Assembly (NCBI GenBank): GCA_002309015.1 | Contig: DBWM01000016.1 | Coordinates: 4,296 to 19,275, forward strand | Direction: 5' to 3' | Length of the DNA stretch: 14,980 nt | DNA from: Myxococcales bacterium UBA1238 | GTDB lineage: Bacteria; Myxococcota_A; Bradymonadia; UBA7976; UBA1532 | In this document: piece by piece, positions 13,851 through 14,980 of the stretch | Numbering within the stretch: the stretch's first letter is position 1 | Layout of the letters: each line of letters opens with the position of its first letter | Notes under the pieces: model-generated | The model's database searches: none | What the model was told of the DNA's origin: nothing | The model's input: only the letters and a program-made list of their open reading frames with translations | Made by a program: the position numbers and the translations under genes

Positions 13851-14702
13851 ATGCCCACCGATGACCGTTTAGATGATTTCAGCATGATCGACACCACCGA
13901 AGCCTACAACTCTGTGATGACTTGGCAGGGTGAGGTCCGGCTGCCCAAAACCCATGCGCCGCGATTGAACAGGCAGAAGGCGGCAAGCCACGCGTTAGCG
14001 CTCTGTAATCTGCTGAAGGAACCGCAGGTGGCTGAAGCATTCGAGGCACTTCCGGAGCGGTTCTTCGAGCATGCCCAGATAGAACGCCTTCATCCGCTGG
14101 CCCTCGCACTCTGGCATCAGGGCAATCTGGTCAATGATCAAAAGGCCCTGAAGTCCTATGCAAAGCTACCCGCGCCTTTGGCAAAATCGGCCACGGAGCT
14201 TCGCAACAACCTCTTCCAGTTGGTGACTTACCATCTCTCGCATGAACCCGAAGCCAAAGCTGTGATCGCATCGATCAAGTCGGGCACCGGCTATATCGAT
14301 TTGGCCAGCGACTTAAGCCGCCTGGCCTCTCTGGTAAAGCAGTTTAAAGAAAAGCTGTCGCGGGATCCGCTCTACTATACTGAAACCTGTGCCGATGAGG
14401 CCCAGTCCTATTCCCAGCGAATCCTGACGTTACTGAACTCGACCGACAACAACAAGCAGGCAAACGTCCAACTTTACCAGCGCCTGTGGGATATCCTCTT
14501 CTATTACTACAGCGATATCTGCACCGCCGCCGACTTCCTCTTCCGAAGGAGCCCACTTGCCGATCGCTTCTCCAAGCTCGGCACGCTTTTGCGCAAGAGT
14601 CATAAAGCCCGGAAGGATGAAGATTCTGATGGAGAAGGGATTGAGGAGGGAGGCGCCGAAGGCGATGCGACGAAAGATGATGATTTTTCAATCTTAGATT
14701 GA
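13851..14702 (+). CDS. Hypothetical alpha-helical protein with acidic tail
   Basis: 283 residues; I do not recognise a family. There is no signal peptide or membrane segment. The N-terminal 40 residues are polar (DDRLDDFSMIDTTEAYN). Residues about 45-240 are predicted mostly helical, with Leu/Ala-rich amphipathic stretches such as ASHALALCNLLKEPQVAEAF and ALWHQGNLVNDQKALKSYAK. An aromatic-rich patch (YQRLWDILFYYYSDI, about 203-217) leads to a possible surface-binding helix (AADFLFRRSPLADRFSKLG). The tail (about 250-283) is basic then strongly acidic and Gly-rich (DEDSDGEGIEEGG), ending DDDFSILD; such tails often bind partners. The start is set by GAGGAG seven bases before ATG. It lies 77 bases after the pyruvyl transferase with no strong terminator between, so it could share its transcript, and it has its own terminator downstream. 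Confidence 0.7.
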   Translation: MPTDDRLDDFSMIDTTEAYNSVMTWQGEVRLPKTHAPRLNRQKAASHALALCNLLKEPQVAEAFEALPERFFEHAQIERLHPLALALWHQGNLVNDQKALKSYAKLPAPLAKSATELRNNLFQLVTYHLSHEPEAKAVIASIKSGTGYIDLASDLSRLASLVKQFKEKLSRDPLYYTETCADEAQSYSQRILTLLNSTDNNKQANVQLYQRLWDILFYYYSDICTAADFLFRRSPLADRFSKLGTLLRKSHKARKDEDSDGEGIEEGGAEGDATKDDDFSILD

Positions 14703-14774
14703 AGCCTGCCGGCTTATCCTGCCTCTTTGCATCGCCTGCCTGTCTGCGTTTTTTTCATTTTCTGAAATAGAGAA

Positions 14775-14798
14775 CCTCCGTTGGGGAGGGCGTTTTTT
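14775..14798 (+). terminator. Intrinsic terminator of the acidic-tailed hypothetical gene
   Basis: CCTCC (14775-14779) pairs with GGAGG (14785-14789) across a GTTGG loop and is followed by GCG and six T residues (14793-14798). Confidence 0.65.
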
Positions 14799-14923
14799 AA
14801 TCCAGCGGATTGGGGGATCGCTTTAGGGAAGCGAGTTTCCAATCCGCTGGATTGGTCGATCGCTATATAGAAGCAATTTTCCAATTTGGTGGATAATTCA
14901 CTCGCTGCTTTATAATGATTTAC
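14798..14923. repeat. Array 3: three 42-bp units headed by a CAATCC-type palindrome
   Basis: Unit heads lie at 14798 (TAATCC-AGC-GGATTG), 14840 (CAATCC-GCT-GGATTG, a perfect 6-3-6 palindrome that extends to 7-3-7) and 14882 (CAATTT-GGT-GGATAA, degenerate), exactly 42 bases apart. The first two tails share GATCGCT and GAAGC blocks; the third is only loosely similar. The first tail also contains TCGCTT/AAGCGA, a second inverted repeat. No coding gene is supported from 14703 to the right edge. Confidence 0.65.
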
Positions 14924-14944
14924 TAATGGGTTTTGCAGGAAGAT

Positions 14945-14976
14945 AGGGGAAACCCGCTTGCGGGCGGGTTTCCCCT
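14945..14976. terminator. Strong 13-bp stem hairpin at the right edge
   Basis: AGGGGAAACCCGC (14945-14957) pairs perfectly with GCGGGTTTCCCCT (14964-14976) around a six-base loop. It could be a terminator for a gene beyond the right edge, or a bidirectional one. The window ends too soon to see a T-run. Confidence 0.55.
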
Positions 14977-14980
14977 AACT

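Overview
The window looks like chromosomal DNA of a GC-rich Gram-negative bacterium. The evidence is a lytic transglycosylase and a DUF3108 protein with Sec signal peptides, a glmM gene for peptidoglycan/LPS precursors, an ExoV-like polysaccharide pyruvyl transferase and good Shine-Dalgarno sites. A lineage formerly placed in the Deltaproteobacteria would fit, but this is inferred from gene style and nothing in the sequence settles it. No tRNA, rRNA, CRISPR, transposase or integrase was seen.

Layout. 1-2587 (minus): a promoter drives a DUF3108 periplasmic protein followed by the N-terminal part of an Slt-type lytic transglycosylase cut by the left edge. 2682-4952 (minus): a DUF3737 beta-helix protein followed by a CCA-adding-enzyme-like protein with an intact HD domain but an apparently inactivated nucleotidyltransferase domain. 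5016-8908 (plus): a methyltransferase-regulatory-domain (PKMT-type) protein with an eroded SAM site, a TPR plus ATP-grasp protein, and a small DUF2007/zinc-ribbon protein. 9484-11244 (minus): a DUF2723 multi-pass membrane protein of GT-C type. 11531-14702 (plus): glmM with its own terminator, an ExoV-like pyruvyl transferase and an unrecognised helical protein with an acidic tail.

The most unusual feature is a set of three intergenic arrays of about 42-bp tandem units (6577-6831, 8945-9406, 14798-14923). Most units open with a 15-bp head built as a 6-bp arm, 3-bp loop and 6-bp arm, followed by a roughly 27-bp tail. Head sequences differ between arrays while the ability to form the stem is largely kept, and tails are shared between the first two arrays (14 of 16 bases identical at 6731-6746 and 9349-9364). 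This looks like one family of modular hairpin repeats lying downstream of plus-strand genes. I know of no named family with this structure, but could not search.

How the genes may work together. The 1-2587 genes serve the envelope. The 5077-8908 trio pairs a methyltransferase-like protein with a peptide-ligase-like ATP-grasp and a small putative regulator, which suggests protein or peptide modification; this is inference. DUF2723, glmM and the pyruvyl transferase all touch surface-glycan or wall chemistry but sit in separate transcription units.
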